Positions 1-9,088 are shown, counted from the stretch's first letter. The stretch is DNA of 64,000 nt from Paracoccaceae bacterium (GCA_024742695.1 JANSXY010000022.1:1-64000); one strand, 5' to 3'. Numbers and translations are program-made. Notes: generated by a model from the letters alone, not told the origin.

Positions 1-1387
1 CGGCGGTCGCCAGCGGCACGGGCGCGGCCTCCGCCTCGGCGCCGGCCATCGGTTGCGTCGGAGGCTCGGGCGAGATCGCCGGCGGCAGATCGCCTGTCGC
101 GACCGTCTCGGCGCTGTCCGGTGCCGTCGCGTCATCGGCCGGGCCGGCCGCATCCGAACCGCCGGTGCCGGGCGCGGTGGCCTCGTCCGGCTGCGTGTCG
201 TCCGGCGCGGCCACGGCCGCCTCGCCGGCCGGCGCGGCGGGAACATCGGGGCGCAACGGCGACGGAGCCGCGATCGCGGTCTCCAGTTCCGCCGGGGCGG
301 CCGGTTCCGCCATGCTGTCGACCTCGTCGGCGCTGCGCCCGAACACCAGCCAGAGCACAAGCAGCAAGGCCAGGAGCGCCGCACCGGCGAGCGCGGGGAT
401 AAGCGGCCCCCGCGCCATGGCAACGGCCCGGCGTTCCGCGATCCGCGCGCCCAGTCCGGTGATCGCGGCAACCGCCGGTTCCGGTTGCGGCGGCGGCGCG
501 GGCCGTTCCGCCACCACCGGGGCGGGCTTGTCCTGCGGGCGTGCCGGCGGCTTTTTCGGCCGGCTCCTGGGCGCGGGCTTCGGGTCTGGCGACCGGGGGG
601 CGGCCACCGGCGCCTGCCGATCCGCCGCGCCGACCGGGGCCGGGGCCGGGGTGGGCGCGGGCGCGGGCGGCTCCGCGGGCGCGGGCATCGGTTCCGTTTC
701 CTCGCGCGCCGCCGGCTTCGGCACTTCGGCCTCGGGCATGTCCGGGACCGGAGCGGGGGATGGCGGGGCCTCCGGCCCGTCCTTCGGCCCGTCCTGCGGC
801 GCGTCCTTCGGCGCTTCGGCCCCGGCCGCCGCCGCCTCGCCGCGTCCGATGATCCGCACCGGGGTATCGTCGGGCTCCAGCGTTTCGCCCGGTGGCAGGT
901 AACTGGCCGCCCGGGACGCAAGGCCGAAGAACGGCTCCCCGGGGAACTGGCCCGCATCGGGGATCGCCACGAAACTCAGCGGGCCGAAGCGATGCTGTTC
1001 GGCAAAGCTCTCGGCCTCGGCCAGCGTCTCGCGCGCCACCACGGCAACCTGCACCTCGGTGCCCGCGCCGCGCCAGTCGAAGACAAGGTCGGCGACGTCG
1101 TAGGGCGTGCGCCCCTCCAGCGCCGCCGCGATCTGGGCGCGCCGTGCCGCATCGCCCGGCCCCGGTGCCGCGATCGCGGTATAAAGGATCTGGCTGTTGG
1201 GGATGATCAGCTTGCAGGCCAGTCCTGCGGGTGACAGCGCCAGCGCGGTCTTGCGCATGAAATCCAGCGACTCGCCCAGCCGCGGATCGTCCAGCGCGAC
1301 CTCGCCGACCGACAGCCAGCCGCGCGAGGTGCGGCGCAAAAGACCGATCCCGTCATGGCTGAGGTTGAGGGCGAAGGCTGGTTTCAT
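1..1387 (-). CDS. Rhodobacterales single-pass membrane protein, C-terminus cut by window edge
   Basis: Reads leftwards from an ATG at 1387 and runs off the left edge, so at least 462 residues are present and the C-terminus is missing. The first 150 or so residues form a compact domain (starts MKPAFALNLSHDGIGLL) reminiscent of PilM/GspL actin-like folds. A long Pro/Ala/Glu-rich linker follows, then one hydrophobic membrane segment around residues 330-355, then another acidic, Ala/Pro-rich low-complexity tail. This architecture belongs to a family common in Rhodobacterales that databases often call 'translation initiation factor 2'; nothing here supports a translation role. The ORFs on the opposite strand over this stretch are GC-rich shadows. 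Function unknown. Confidence 0.7.
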   Translation of the reverse strand, partial: MKPAFALNLSHDGIGLLRRTSRGWLSVGEVALDDPRLGESLDFMRKTALALSPAGLACKLIIPNSQILYTAIAAPGPGDAARRAQIAAALEGRTPYDVADLVFDWRGAGTEVQVAVVARETLAEAESFAEQHRFGPLSFVAIPDAGQFPGEPFFGLASRAASYLPPGETLEPDDTPVRIIGRGEAAAAGAEAPKDAPQDGPKDGPEAPPSPAPVPDMPEAEVPKPAAREETEPMPAPAEPPAPAPTPAPAPVGAADRQAPVAAPRSPDPKPAPRSRPKKPPARPQDKPAPVVAERPAPPPQPEPAVAAITGLGARIAERRAVAMARGPLIPALAGAALLALLLVLWLVFGRSADEVDSMAEPAAPAELETAIAAPSPLRPDVPAAPAGEAAVAAPDDTQPDEATAPGTGGSDAAGPADDATAPDSAETVATGDLPPAISPEPPTQPMAGAEAEAAPVPLATA

Positions 1388-1540
1388 CGTGCCGGGCTAG
1401 CAGGTTTCGCGCCACGGGCAAGCCCGCGACCGTCCAGCATCCTGTCGGAGAGCGGGAACTTGCGCAAGAAGCGCCGACCGGCTTGACAGTCCGCGCCGCG
1501 CGACCGCCCCCTTGGACGACCGTCATTCCAGGGGTGCCCC

Positions 1541-2224
1541 ATGCGATTCCGTCTTCCCGCCGCTCTTGTCCTTGCCATCGGCCTCGCCGTGCCGGCCTGG
1601 GCCGAAACCGGGCCGCAGATCACCGTCACCGGCGAGGGGGTCGTCGAACTGCCGCCCGACATGGCGACCCTGCGGCTTGGCGTCGTCTCGGAGGCGCGCA
1701 GCGCGGCGGATGCCCTGGCGTCAAACTCGGCCGACATGGCGGCGGTGCTGGCCTTCCTCGCCGATGCCGGGGTGGCCGAGACCGACATCCAGACCTCCGG
1801 CCTCACGCTGATGCCGCGCCAGGATCGTGACGCCCAGGGCCGTGCCATGACCGTCGGGTTCATGGCCTCGAACCAGGTGACCGTTCGGGTCCGCGATCTG
1901 GGCCGGCTGGGCGGCCTGATGGATGCGGTGGTGCGCGAGGGGGCGAATCGCTTCGACGGGCTGCAATTCGGCCTGTCCGACATGTCCGCCGCGCTGGCCG
2001 AGGCGCGCGCCCGGGCGGTGGCCGACGCGCGCGCCAAGGCCGAAACCTACAGCGCCGCCGCCGGCGTGACGCTGGGCCCGATCATGACCATCGCCGACCA
2101 GTCCGGCGGCTTCGGACCGATGGAAATGCGGATGGTCGCCGCTGCCGCCGACGCGGTGCCGATCGCCGCGGGCGCGTTGTCGGTCACCGCCGGGGTCACC
2201 ATAACCTGGGCGCTGGCGCCCTGA
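1541..2224 (+). CDS. SIMPL domain (DUF541, YggE/BP26-like) periplasmic protein
   Basis: Protein of 227 residues with a clear Sec signal peptide (cleavage after AWA at about residue 21). The mature part opens with the typical SIMPL sequence 'ITVTGEGVVELPPD' and keeps the family's pattern of Val/Arg-rich strands followed by an Ala-rich helix and a C-terminal 'VTITWAL' strand. Family members (E. coli YggE, Brucella BP26) are periplasmic proteins linked to oxidative-stress tolerance and form ring-like oligomers; the biochemical role is not settled. It stands alone, converging on the sulfhydrylase gene, with a strong hairpin between them. Confidence 0.88.
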   Translation: MRFRLPAALVLAIGLAVPAWAETGPQITVTGEGVVELPPDMATLRLGVVSEARSAADALASNSADMAAVLAFLADAGVAETDIQTSGLTLMPRQDRDAQGRAMTVGFMASNQVTVRVRDLGRLGGLMDAVVREGANRFDGLQFGLSDMSAALAEARARAVADARAKAETYSAAAGVTLGPIMTIADQSGGFGPMEMRMVAAAADAVPIAAGALSVTAGVTITWALAP

Positions 2225-2236
2225 CGCCGGCGATCC

Positions 2237-2263
2237 GCGCGGGGCCGCTGCGCGGCCCCGCGC
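2237..2263. terminator. Bidirectional hairpin between convergent genes
   Basis: An 11-bp perfect stem, GCGCGGGGCCG and CGGCCCCGCGC, with a 5-nt loop lies between the stop codons of the SIMPL gene and the convergent sulfhydrylase gene. There is no U-tract, as is common in GC-rich alphaproteobacteria. Confidence 0.65.
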
Positions 2264-2275
2264 CCGACGCGCCGG

Positions 2276-3568
2276 TCAGGCCGTCGCCTTCGCCAGCGCC
2301 TGGTCGAGATCGGCGATCAGGTCGTCGGCATCCTCGATCCCGATCGACAGCCGCACCACGTTCGGCGCCGCCCCGGCGGCCACCTGCTGTTCCGGCGTCA
2401 GCTGCCGGTGCGTGGTGGACGCGGAATGGATGATCAGCGACCGCGTGTCGCCCAGGTTGGCGACATGGCTGAACAGCTCCAGCCCGTCGACGAGCTTCAC
2501 GCAGGCCTCGTAGCCGCCCCTGACCGCGAAGGTGAAAAGCGCCCCGGCGCCCTTCGGGCAGATCCGTTCCACCCGGTCGAAATAGGGCGAGGACGGCAGG
2601 CCCGCGTAGGTCACGTAATCGACCCGCGGATCACCCTCCAGCCAGGTCGCGACCTTCACCGCGTTCTCGACGTGGCGCTGCATCCTTAGGCTCAGCGTCT
2701 CGATCCCCATCAGCGTGTAATGCGCCGCCTGCGGGTTCATCGTCATGCCAAGGTCGCGCAGCCCCACGGCGATGGAGTGGAAGGTGAAGGCCAGGGGCCC
2801 GAAGGTTTCGTGGAACTTCAGCCCGTGATAGGCGGGTTCGGGTTCGGAAAGCGAGGGGAACTTGCCGCCGGCGGACCAGTCGAACCGCCCCGAATCCACG
2901 ATCGCGCCGCCGGTGACGGTGCCGTTGCCGGTCAGGTATTTCGTGGTCGAATGCACCACCAGCGTCGCGCCGTGGTCGATCGGCCGGCACAGGTAGGGGG
3001 TGGCGGAGGTGTTGTCGACGATCAGCGGCAGGCCCAGCCTGTCGGCCAGCGCCGCGATCGCGTCGAGATCGGTGATGTAGCCGCCGGGATTGGCGATCGC
3101 CTCGCAGAACACCGCGCGGGTGTTTTCATCCACCGCGGCCTCGACGGCGGCGAGATCGTCGAAGTCGACGAATTTCGCCGACCAGCCGAAGCGCCGGATC
3201 GTCTGGCTGAACTGGGTCACGGTGCCGCCGTAAAGCCGGGTGGAGACCACGATGTTCGCGCCCGGCCCCATCAGCGGGAACAGCGCCATGATCTGTGCCG
3301 CATGGCCCGACGAGCAGCAGACCGCGCCGACGCCGCCCTCCAGCGTCGCGATCCGTTCCTGCAGGACGGCCACGGTGGGGTTGGTCAGGCGCGAGTAGAT
3401 GTAGCCGACTTCCTGAAGGTTGAAGAGCGCGGCGGCGTGGTCGGCATCGCGGAACACGTAGGCCGTGGTCTGGTAGATCGGCGTCTGCCGGGCGCCGGTG
3501 GCCGGGTCGGGCCGGGCGCCGGCATGGATCTGCAGCGTGTCGAATCCGAAGGTCTTGGCGTCGGACAT
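2276..3568 (-). CDS. metY: O-acetylhomoserine sulfhydrylase (PLP-dependent Cys/Met metabolism)
   Basis: Protein of 430 residues, the usual length for O-acetylhomoserine aminocarboxypropyltransferase, which makes homocysteine from O-acetylhomoserine and sulfide. Visible landmarks are the N-terminal FDTLQIHAG motif, the 'SSGHAAQ' PLP-phosphate loop near residue 87, the Asp at 185 (IVDNTSATPYL) and the Schiff-base Lys210 in 'VVHSTTKYLTG'. The open frame extends well upstream, but the ATG at 3568 follows a GGGAG ribosome site and matches the family N-terminus. I looked for a SAM-II or SAM/SAH riboswitch in the 220 bases upstream and saw none. It stands as a single gene. Confidence 0.93.
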   Translation of the reverse strand: MSDAKTFGFDTLQIHAGARPDPATGARQTPIYQTTAYVFRDADHAAALFNLQEVGYIYSRLTNPTVAVLQERIATLEGGVGAVCCSSGHAAQIMALFPLMGPGANIVVSTRLYGGTVTQFSQTIRRFGWSAKFVDFDDLAAVEAAVDENTRAVFCEAIANPGGYITDLDAIAALADRLGLPLIVDNTSATPYLCRPIDHGATLVVHSTTKYLTGNGTVTGGAIVDSGRFDWSAGGKFPSLSEPEPAYHGLKFHETFGPLAFTFHSIAVGLRDLGMTMNPQAAHYTLMGIETLSLRMQRHVENAVKVATWLEGDPRVDYVTYAGLPSSPYFDRVERICPKGAGALFTFAVRGGYEACVKLVDGLELFSHVANLGDTRSLIIHSASTTHRQLTPEQQVAAGAAPNVVRLSIGIEDADDLIADLDQALAKATA

Positions 3569-3790
3569 GGGGTTTCGTCTCCCTGGGCGTTGGTGCGGCG
3601 CGACAGTAGGGCAACAGCCGGCAGGGAACAATGTGCCGCGGCGCGGGCCGGGTGGCGCGGGGCGGACCGCGTTTTCCCCGCCCTTGCCCGGCCGAACGCG
3701 CGTTCTCGGGCGCTGGCCGGGGCGGGAACGATCGCACGGGCGCAAGACCCGACCCGGGCCACGCATTCTTTTCGACGGCTCGATCGGCGG

Positions 3791-4033
3791 TCAGTCGAGA
3801 TCGTCGAGCGCGGCCTCGCTGGCCAGCTTGGCGCGCAGCGACCAGTAGCAGTCCCGCTCCGTCGGCTTGCGGCACGGCACGGTGTCGCCGGGCTGCCCGA
3901 CGCGCCAGGCGGCGTTGTCGCGGAAGATCCAGTAGTCTTCGCCGCCGAACCGGATGTCGGCGGGCGGGCGCGGCGCGGGCGCGGTGCAGGCCGCGACGCT
4001 CAGCAGGAAAAGAAGGGTCAGCGCTCGGGTCAT
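3791..4033 (-). CDS. Small lipoprotein of unknown function
   Basis: Protein of 80 residues with a lipoprotein signal: MTRALTLLFLLSVAAC, with Cys at 16 in a good lipobox (SVAAC). The short mature part contains 'IRFGGEDYWIFRDNAAWRVG' style aromatic residues and two further Cys, in the pattern CRKPTERDC, which could form a disulfide. It lies just upstream, in the direction of transcription, of the sulfhydrylase but about 220 bp away, and downstream of the glycosyltransferase-like gene by 40 bp, so it may be co-transcribed with the latter. No function can be assigned. Confidence 0.7.
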   Translation of the reverse strand: MTRALTLLFLLSVAACTAPAPRPPADIRFGGEDYWIFRDNAAWRVGQPGDTVPCRKPTERDCYWSLRAKLASEAALDDLD

Positions 4034-4073
4034 GATCCAAGCCTGCCGCGCGGCGCGCCCCGGCGCAAGCCCG

Positions 4074-5063
4074 TCAGCGGATCCATAGCCCGGCCTGCCG
4101 CAGCGCGCGGCGGATCGGTTCCTCGCGCGCGGGCAGCGCCGCCTGGTCGAACAGGGCGCGCGCCTTGTGGCCGCGGCCCTGGTAGATCATCCGCCTCGCC
4201 GGTTCCCAGGCCTTGAGCAGCTTCTTGACCGGGTTCGGCGCGACCGCCCGTTCCACCGCCGCCACCGCCCTGTCGCTCTCGCGGGCGTAGAGCAGGGGCA
4301 GCATCCGGTAGTGGCAGGTGACATCGCCATCCATCCCGGCAAGCTCCGGCCCCGGCCGGCCGCCCCCCAGCGCGTGGATCGCCAGCGGCAGCGCGACCTG
4401 GTCCAGCCAGGGATCGAGCGGCTGGCACAACATTTCCTCCGGCGGGTCGTCGCGGATCGTCAGCGCGATCTCCAGAAACCGCGCGCCGAAGCGATGCGGG
4501 CAGGGGCCGCAAAACCAGCCAGCGTTGAAATACAGGTAGCGTTCCCAATGGTTTGCCGGTTGCGTGAGGTCGTGCGAGCTGTCGAAATCCAGCCCGAAAC
4601 GGCGATAGAGCGCGCCCCAGATCTCGGCGATGCCGGGGCCGTAGAGCGTGGGCTTCGGCCATGTGCCCTCGCGCCGCATCGAGGCGGTGGGGCGGTGGAC
4701 GTCGAACGGCACGGCCGAGAGCGCGCCGATGACCGCCGTATCGGTGTCTAGAAACAGGAAGGGTTCGCCCTCGGGCAGCGCCGCCAGCCCCTCGATCTTG
4801 TTGCCCTGCGGATAGGCGGCGCCGAAATGCCGGGTGGGGATCGGCACGATCTCGGCTCCGAAGCGGTCGGCGAGCAGGTCGCGCAGCGCCGCGTCGATCC
4901 GCGGATCGTCGGGCCAGAGCGGGCCGGGCTGCGGTTCGCCGAACACCAGCCGGCCGGAAAAGCCCGGGTCAGAGGCGCGCAGCGTCGCGGCCAGGATCAC
5001 AGCCTCGTATTGCAGCCGCCCGGCCTGCGCGATCGCGAACACGTTGAACCGCCGGTCTGACAT
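4074..5063 (-). CDS. Glycosyltransferase-like protein with a DTD motif
   Basis: Protein of 329 residues starting at MSDRRFNVFAIAQAG. The opening 'FAIAQAGRLQYEAVILAATLR' resembles the first Rossmann strand of nucleotide-diphospho-sugar transferases of the GT-A fold. At about residue 109 comes 'FLFLDTDTAVIG', a metal-binding DxD-type motif, and 'LYFNAGWFCGP' corresponds to the acceptor-side loop of GT8-like enzymes. An ATG at 5063 with AAGGG upstream is preferred; an in-frame GTG four codons earlier is possible. The sugar donor and acceptor cannot be inferred. It could be a GT8-like enzyme or a catalytically idle relative. Confidence 0.7.
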   Translation of the reverse strand: MSDRRFNVFAIAQAGRLQYEAVILAATLRASDPGFSGRLVFGEPQPGPLWPDDPRIDAALRDLLADRFGAEIVPIPTRHFGAAYPQGNKIEGLAALPEGEPFLFLDTDTAVIGALSAVPFDVHRPTASMRREGTWPKPTLYGPGIAEIWGALYRRFGLDFDSSHDLTQPANHWERYLYFNAGWFCGPCPHRFGARFLEIALTIRDDPPEEMLCQPLDPWLDQVALPLAIHALGGGRPGPELAGMDGDVTCHYRMLPLLYARESDRAVAAVERAVAPNPVKKLLKAWEPARRMIYQGRGHKARALFDQAALPAREEPIRRALRQAGLWIR

Positions 5064-5242
5064 CGCACCACACACCCTTGCGGGGATCAGGCTAGCCGTC
5101 GCGGCCGGAACGGGGAAGACAATCCTGCGACAGCGCCCCTTTCGCGAAATTGCATGCCGGGAAACCCGCCCATTTGCGGGGGGATCGGCGCGGACCTTGC
5201 GCCTAGGCTTTGCGTCACGACCAACAGACGGGGAGTCGATCC

Positions 5243-5494
5243 ATGCGCCGCCAGTACCTGGGCCCGGCCCTGTTCCTCGTTGCGACGCTGCCGGCCGATC
5301 TGCGTGCGAACGGTGCCGGTGACGCGCTGCGGCTGACCCTGCCGGACCGGTCCGGGGCGGGGATCACGGCGCTGCCGCAGGGCGGCTCGCCGGCTGCGCC
5401 GATGACGCCGACCACGGGCACGGCGCCGCCGACGACCTGGGGCGACAACTGCGGCTACATCCCGCCCGAAGCGCGCGACCGGCCCAACAGCTGA
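5243..5494 (+). CDS. Small secreted Pro/Thr-rich protein, unknown
   Basis: Protein of 83 residues preceded by GGGGAG eight bases before the ATG. The N-terminus (MRRQYLGPALFLVATLPADLRA) looks like a Sec signal peptide; the mature part is low-complexity (GGSPAAPMTPTTGTAPPTT) and ends with 'WGDNCGYIPPEARDRPNS', carrying its only Cys. I do not recognise a family. It sits alone between two unrelated genes, transcribed away from the glycosyltransferase-like gene. Confidence 0.5.
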   Translation: MRRQYLGPALFLVATLPADLRANGAGDALRLTLPDRSGAGITALPQGGSPAAPMTPTTGTAPPTTWGDNCGYIPPEARDRPNS

Positions 5495-5562
5495 CCGGCC
5501 GCCGGAACCCCTAGATACATCTCTGGATTGATCTGAGTCATCTCGAGTAGTCGTGAAAGTGC

Positions 5563-5568
5563 TATACT
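5563..5568 (+). promoter_or_regulatory. Extended -10 promoter candidate for the cytochrome gene
   Basis: TATACT preceded by TG plus one base (TGCTATACT) is an extended -10 element, about 90 bases before the cytochrome start. No convincing -35 lies at the correct spacing, as is usual for extended -10 promoters. The surrounding stretch, 5515-5580, is clearly less GC-rich than the genes around it. Confidence 0.4.
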
Positions 5569-5658
5569 TGTCGTCGTTTGGTCAGTTTTCGACCGGGCGG
5601 AAGAGCTGCGGACGCCGCGTCCAGGCGCCGCGGCAACACCAGAAAAGGGGGGAGTTTC

Positions 5659-6075
5659 ATGGTACATTCGAGGATCCTGGCCAGCCTGGCCGTCATCCTG
5701 GCGGCCGGTGTGGCCCAGGCCCAGGAATCCGCCGTCATCATCGGCAAATCCACCTTCAACGCGCGCTGTGCCCTATGCCACGGCGCCGAAGGCAAGGGCG
5801 ACGGCGAGATCGCCGAACTGTTCGAGGTGCGACCGTCGGACCTGACGGAACTGGCCGAGCGAAACGGCGGGCAATACCCGTTCGCCGAGGTCTATGACAT
5901 CATCGTCAAGGGCATGGAGCAGCGTGGTCATGGCGATTCCACGATGCCGATCTGGGGCGACTACTTCATCGCGGATGCGCTGGAGGATCGCGGCGTTTCG
6001 CGCGGGGACGCGACGGAGATCGCCGCCGGCCGGGTGCTTTCGGTGGTCTACTACCTCGAATCGATCCAGCAGTAG
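5659..6075 (+). CDS. Monohaem c-type cytochrome, periplasmic
   Basis: Protein of 138 residues with signal peptide (cleavage after AQA near residue 22). Haem is bound at C37-A-L-C40-H41; the likely axial Met is M96 in 'STMPIWGD'. The layout is a class I cytochrome c of the cytochrome CBB3/PF13442 type, used as a small periplasmic electron carrier or oxidase partner. The start is the ATG at 5659 behind GGGGGGAG; an upstream in-frame start at 5578 would add a non-signal extension and is rejected. The redox partner is not evident from the neighbours. Confidence 0.88.
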   Translation: MVHSRILASLAVILAAGVAQAQESAVIIGKSTFNARCALCHGAEGKGDGEIAELFEVRPSDLTELAERNGGQYPFAEVYDIIVKGMEQRGHGDSTMPIWGDYFIADALEDRGVSRGDATEIAAGRVLSVVYYLESIQQ

Positions 6076-6099
6076 CCGGACCCGCGCGGCCAGATCAGG

Positions 6100-6123
6100 A
6101 AGGGGCCCGCGCACGGGCCCCTT
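6100..6123. terminator. Bidirectional terminator hairpin
   Basis: A 10-bp perfect stem, AAGGGGCCCG and CGGGCCCCTT, with loop CGCA lies between the convergent cytochrome and TRAP binding-protein genes. Confidence 0.75.
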
Positions 6124-6144
6124 CGCCGTTCTTGGCGCTGCGGA

Positions 6145-7176
6145 TCAGCCGTAGCGATAGGGCCGGCCGGCCTTGGCCATGTCGGCGTTGTACTGCCGGA
6201 AGATCTGCACGACCTTCGCCTTGGTCTCCGACTCGGCCGCGATCTCGTCCCAGAACTTCACCGCGGCATCCTCGACCTGCTGCCATTCGGCATCGGGGAT
6301 CGAGGTCAGCTGCATCTTGGTGCCGTTGACGCGCAGCGCCGCCTCGCCGCCCCAGTACCACCACTGCCGGTAGTAGTGCGACTGTTCGGCGCAGACCATG
6401 AACAGCGTCTGCAGGTCTTCGGGCAATTCGTTCCAGCGTTCCATGTTGGCGAAGAAATGGCCGATCCAGGCGCCGGAGATGTTGTTGGTCAGGAAGTAGT
6501 TGGTCACGTCCGCCCAGCCGACGGTATAGTCCTCGGTGATCCCCGACCACGCGATGCCGTCCAGTTCGCCGGTCTGCACCGCGACCTCGATATCCTCCCA
6601 GGGCAGGGTGACCGGGATCACCCCGAACTGCGCCAGGAAGCGCCCGGCGGTCGGGAAGGTGAAGACCCGCTTGCCCTGCAGGTCGGCGAGGCTGTTGATC
6701 GGATCCTTGGTGGCGAAATGGCACGGATCCCAGGCGCCGGCGCTGATGTGCTTGACGCCGACCTTGGAATACTCGGCATCCCAGATCTCGTTCAGACCGT
6801 ACTGGTTGAACAGAACCGGCACGTCGAGCGAGTAGCGCGAGGCAAAGGGAAAATACCCGCCGAACACCGTCACCTCGGTCGGCGAGGCCATCGAGTCGTC
6901 GTCGGACTGCACCGCGTCGATCGTGCCGCGCTGCATCGCCTGGAACAGCTCGCCCGTCGGCACCAACTGGTCGGCATAGAACAGCTCGATCTGCATCCGG
7001 TCGCCGGCGATCTTGTTGAACATCGCGATCGCCGGGTCGACCACGTGTTCGGCCAGCGCCGGGCCCGCGTAGGTCTGCATCCGCCAGCGGATCGTCGATT
7101 GCGCGATCGCGGGCGCGGCCAGGCCGGCGGCGGGAACCGCCGCGGCGGCGCCAAGGAACTTGCGTCTGGTCGTCAT
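6145..7176 (-). CDS. TRAP transporter substrate-binding protein, DctP family (system 1)
   Basis: Protein of 343 residues with a twin-arginine leader (MTTRRKFLGAAAAVPAAGL, cut after AIA near residue 25). The mature protein is a DctP-type periplasmic receptor: 'RMQTYAGPALAEHVVDPAIAMFNKIAGDR' at the start and the conserved ligand region 'AVQTGELDGIAWSG' with its binding-pocket acidic/aromatic residues near 215. Overall style resembles the TakP group that binds 2-oxoacids, but that is a resemblance only. It is the last gene of a dctQ-dctM-dctP operon; a weak CCCCC/GGGGG hairpin (7220-7234) sits between dctM and this gene. Confidence 0.9.
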   Translation of the reverse strand: MTTRRKFLGAAAAVPAAGLAAPAIAQSTIRWRMQTYAGPALAEHVVDPAIAMFNKIAGDRMQIELFYADQLVPTGELFQAMQRGTIDAVQSDDDSMASPTEVTVFGGYFPFASRYSLDVPVLFNQYGLNEIWDAEYSKVGVKHISAGAWDPCHFATKDPINSLADLQGKRVFTFPTAGRFLAQFGVIPVTLPWEDIEVAVQTGELDGIAWSGITEDYTVGWADVTNYFLTNNISGAWIGHFFANMERWNELPEDLQTLFMVCAEQSHYYRQWWYWGGEAALRVNGTKMQLTSIPDAEWQQVEDAAVKFWDEIAAESETKAKVVQIFRQYNADMAKAGRPYRYG

Positions 7177-7238
7177 CTCAAAAACCTCTCCGTCTTGTCA
7201 TGCTCGTTGTGGGTTCCCGCCCCCTTCGCGGGGGTCTT

Positions 7239-8567
7239 CTATCGATTTCCGTAAACCGTCTCGGGCAGCCACAGGGCGATGTCCGGGAAGACCATGACCA
7301 CAGTCAACGCCAGAACCATCACCAGGACAAAGGGAATAATCGACCCGTAGATATCGCGCAGGCTGACCTCCGGCGGGGCCATGGCGCGCATCAGGAACAG
7401 GTTGTAGCCGAAAGGCGGCGTCATGTACGCGATCTGCGTCGTGATCGTGTAGAGTACACCGTACCAGATCAGGTCGAAGCCCAGCGCGCCGACCAGCGGC
7501 ACGTAAAGCGGCGCCACGATCACCAACATCGCGGTATCGTCGAGGAACGTGCCCATCACGATGAACGACAGCTGCATCAGGATCAGGATCATCCAGGGCG
7601 ACAGGCCAAGCCGTTCGGTGAACAGGTTCTCGATCGCGCGCACCGCGCCCAGCCCGTCGAACACCGCCCCGAAGGCCAGCGCCGCGAGGATGATCCACAT
7701 GAACATGCAGGTGATCCCCAGCGTCTTCTTCACCGAGGTCTCGAACACCGTCCAGGTCATCCGGCCCTTCAGCACCGCGGCCAGGAACGCCGCCAGCGCG
7801 CCGATCGCCGAGCTTTCGACAAGCGAGGTCCAGCCGTTCACGAAGGGGATCATCATCGAGAAGAAGATGAACAGCGGCAGGAGCCCCGCGGTCAGCAGCC
7901 GCAGTTTCTCGGCCCGCGGCATCGCGCGTTCCTCGGGCGGCAGGACCGGGCCGAGCGACGGGGTGATCCGGCAGCGGATGACGATGTAGAGGATGAACAT
8001 CGCCGCCATCATCAGCCCCGGCACGATCCCGGCGAGCCAGAGCTGGCCCACCGGCTGCCGCGCGATCATCGCGTAAAGCACCAGCACCACCGAGGGCGGC
8101 ACGAGGATGCCCAGCGACGATCCGGCCTGGATCACGCCGGTCACCATCCGCTTGTCGTAGCCGCGCCTGAGCAGTTCCGGCAGAGCGATGGTCGCGCCGA
8201 TCGCCATCCCGGCGACGGAAAGCCCGTTCATCGCGGAAATCAGCACCATCAGCCCGATGGTGCCCACCGCCAGACCGCCCGCCAGCCCGCCCATCCAGAC
8301 ATGGAACATCCGGTAGAGATCGTCGGCGATGCGGCTTTCGGACAGGATGTAGCCCATGAAGATGAACATCGGCAGCGTCAGCAGCGGATACCATTTCATC
8401 AGCTTCATCGCCGCCGAAAAGCCCAGGTCGTAGCCGCCCCGGTCGCCCCACAGCATCAGCGCCGCCACCACCGCGACGAAGCCGATCGCGCCGAAGACCC
8501 GCTGGCCGGTCAGCAGCATCAGCATCATCGAGGAAAACATCAGGATCGCGATCGCCTCGTAGGACAT
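7239..8567 (-). CDS. TRAP transporter large permease, DctM family (system 1)
   Basis: Protein of 442 residues starting MSYEAIAILMFSSMMLML, with about 12 hydrophobic segments. The family signature 'GSSLGILVPPSVVLVLYAMIARQPVG' (sodium/substrate site of the first half) and 'MQLSFIVMGTFLDDTAMLVIVAPLYVPL' (second half) are both intact. It couples sodium or proton flow to uptake of the ligand handed over by the DctP protein. The ATG overlaps the dctQ stop (ATGA at 8565-8568 read on the minus strand), so the two are translationally coupled. Confidence 0.93.
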   Translation of the reverse strand: MSYEAIAILMFSSMMLMLLTGQRVFGAIGFVAVVAALMLWGDRGGYDLGFSAAMKLMKWYPLLTLPMFIFMGYILSESRIADDLYRMFHVWMGGLAGGLAVGTIGLMVLISAMNGLSVAGMAIGATIALPELLRRGYDKRMVTGVIQAGSSLGILVPPSVVLVLYAMIARQPVGQLWLAGIVPGLMMAAMFILYIVIRCRITPSLGPVLPPEERAMPRAEKLRLLTAGLLPLFIFFSMMIPFVNGWTSLVESSAIGALAAFLAAVLKGRMTWTVFETSVKKTLGITCMFMWIILAALAFGAVFDGLGAVRAIENLFTERLGLSPWMILILMQLSFIVMGTFLDDTAMLVIVAPLYVPLVGALGFDLIWYGVLYTITTQIAYMTPPFGYNLFLMRAMAPPEVSLRDIYGSIIPFVLVMVLALTVVMVFPDIALWLPETVYGNR

Positions 8568-9088
8568 CAGGTCTTCACCCCCATGTCCTCGCCCCGAAGG
8601 CGCAGGATGTCCTTGCAAAGCTCGCTGATCGCCTGAAGCAGCATCAGGAAGATCCCCAGCACCATGATCGACTTGATCGGCCACAGGTAGGGCCGCCAGG
8701 CCGTCGGGCTGCGTTCGCCGCCATACTGGAAGGAATACATCAGGCTGTCCCACCCGCCGCGCAACAGCACCGCGAGATAGAAGATCAGGAACAGCACGGT
8801 GAACGCATCCGTCCACGCCTTCCGGCGTTCCGACCATTCGCCGTACAGCAGGTCCATCCGCACGTTCGATCCCATCTGGATCGCGTAGGGCCCGCCGAGG
8901 ATGTAGTAGGCGACCATCGCGAACTGCGCCATCTCAAGCGTCCACAGCGACGGCAGGAAGAAGGTCTTCGAGATCGACGACCACAAGAGGATCCCCATCA
9001 TCACGAAGATCCCGTACATCACGACACGGCCGATCCAGTAGTTGCAGCGGTCCACCGCCCGCACGTAGCCCCGCAGCAATCGCGTCAT
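8567..9088 (-). CDS. TRAP transporter small permease, DctQ family (system 1)
   Basis: Protein of 173 residues with four hydrophobic helices, for instance 'VVMYGIFVMMGILLWSSI' and 'IMVLGIFLMLLQAISEL'. DctQ subunits dock on the large permease and are needed for TRAP transport. The start is MTRLLRGYVRAVDRCNYW at 9088, preceded by GGAG; longer in-frame starts add an Arg/Pro-rich stretch that no family member has. First gene of the operon; its promoter should lie in the 278-base gap 9089-9366. Confidence 0.9.
   Translation of the reverse strand: MTRLLRGYVRAVDRCNYWIGRVVMYGIFVMMGILLWSSISKTFFLPSLWTLEMAQFAMVAYYILGGPYAIQMGSNVRMDLLYGEWSERRKAWTDAFTVLFLIFYLAVLLRGGWDSLMYSFQYGGERSPTAWRPYLWPIKSIMVLGIFLMLLQAISELCKDILRLRGEDMGVKT

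Noticed and set aside
1483-1488. TTGACA as a -35 element for the SIMPL gene
   Set aside because: No acceptable -10 hexamer lies 16-18 bases downstream; the following sequence is almost pure GC.
2276-5075. A SAM-type riboswitch before the O-acetylhomoserine sulfhydrylase
   Set aside because: Such elements occur before this gene in some alphaproteobacteria, but the 220 bases upstream show no matching core or pairing that I can recognise.
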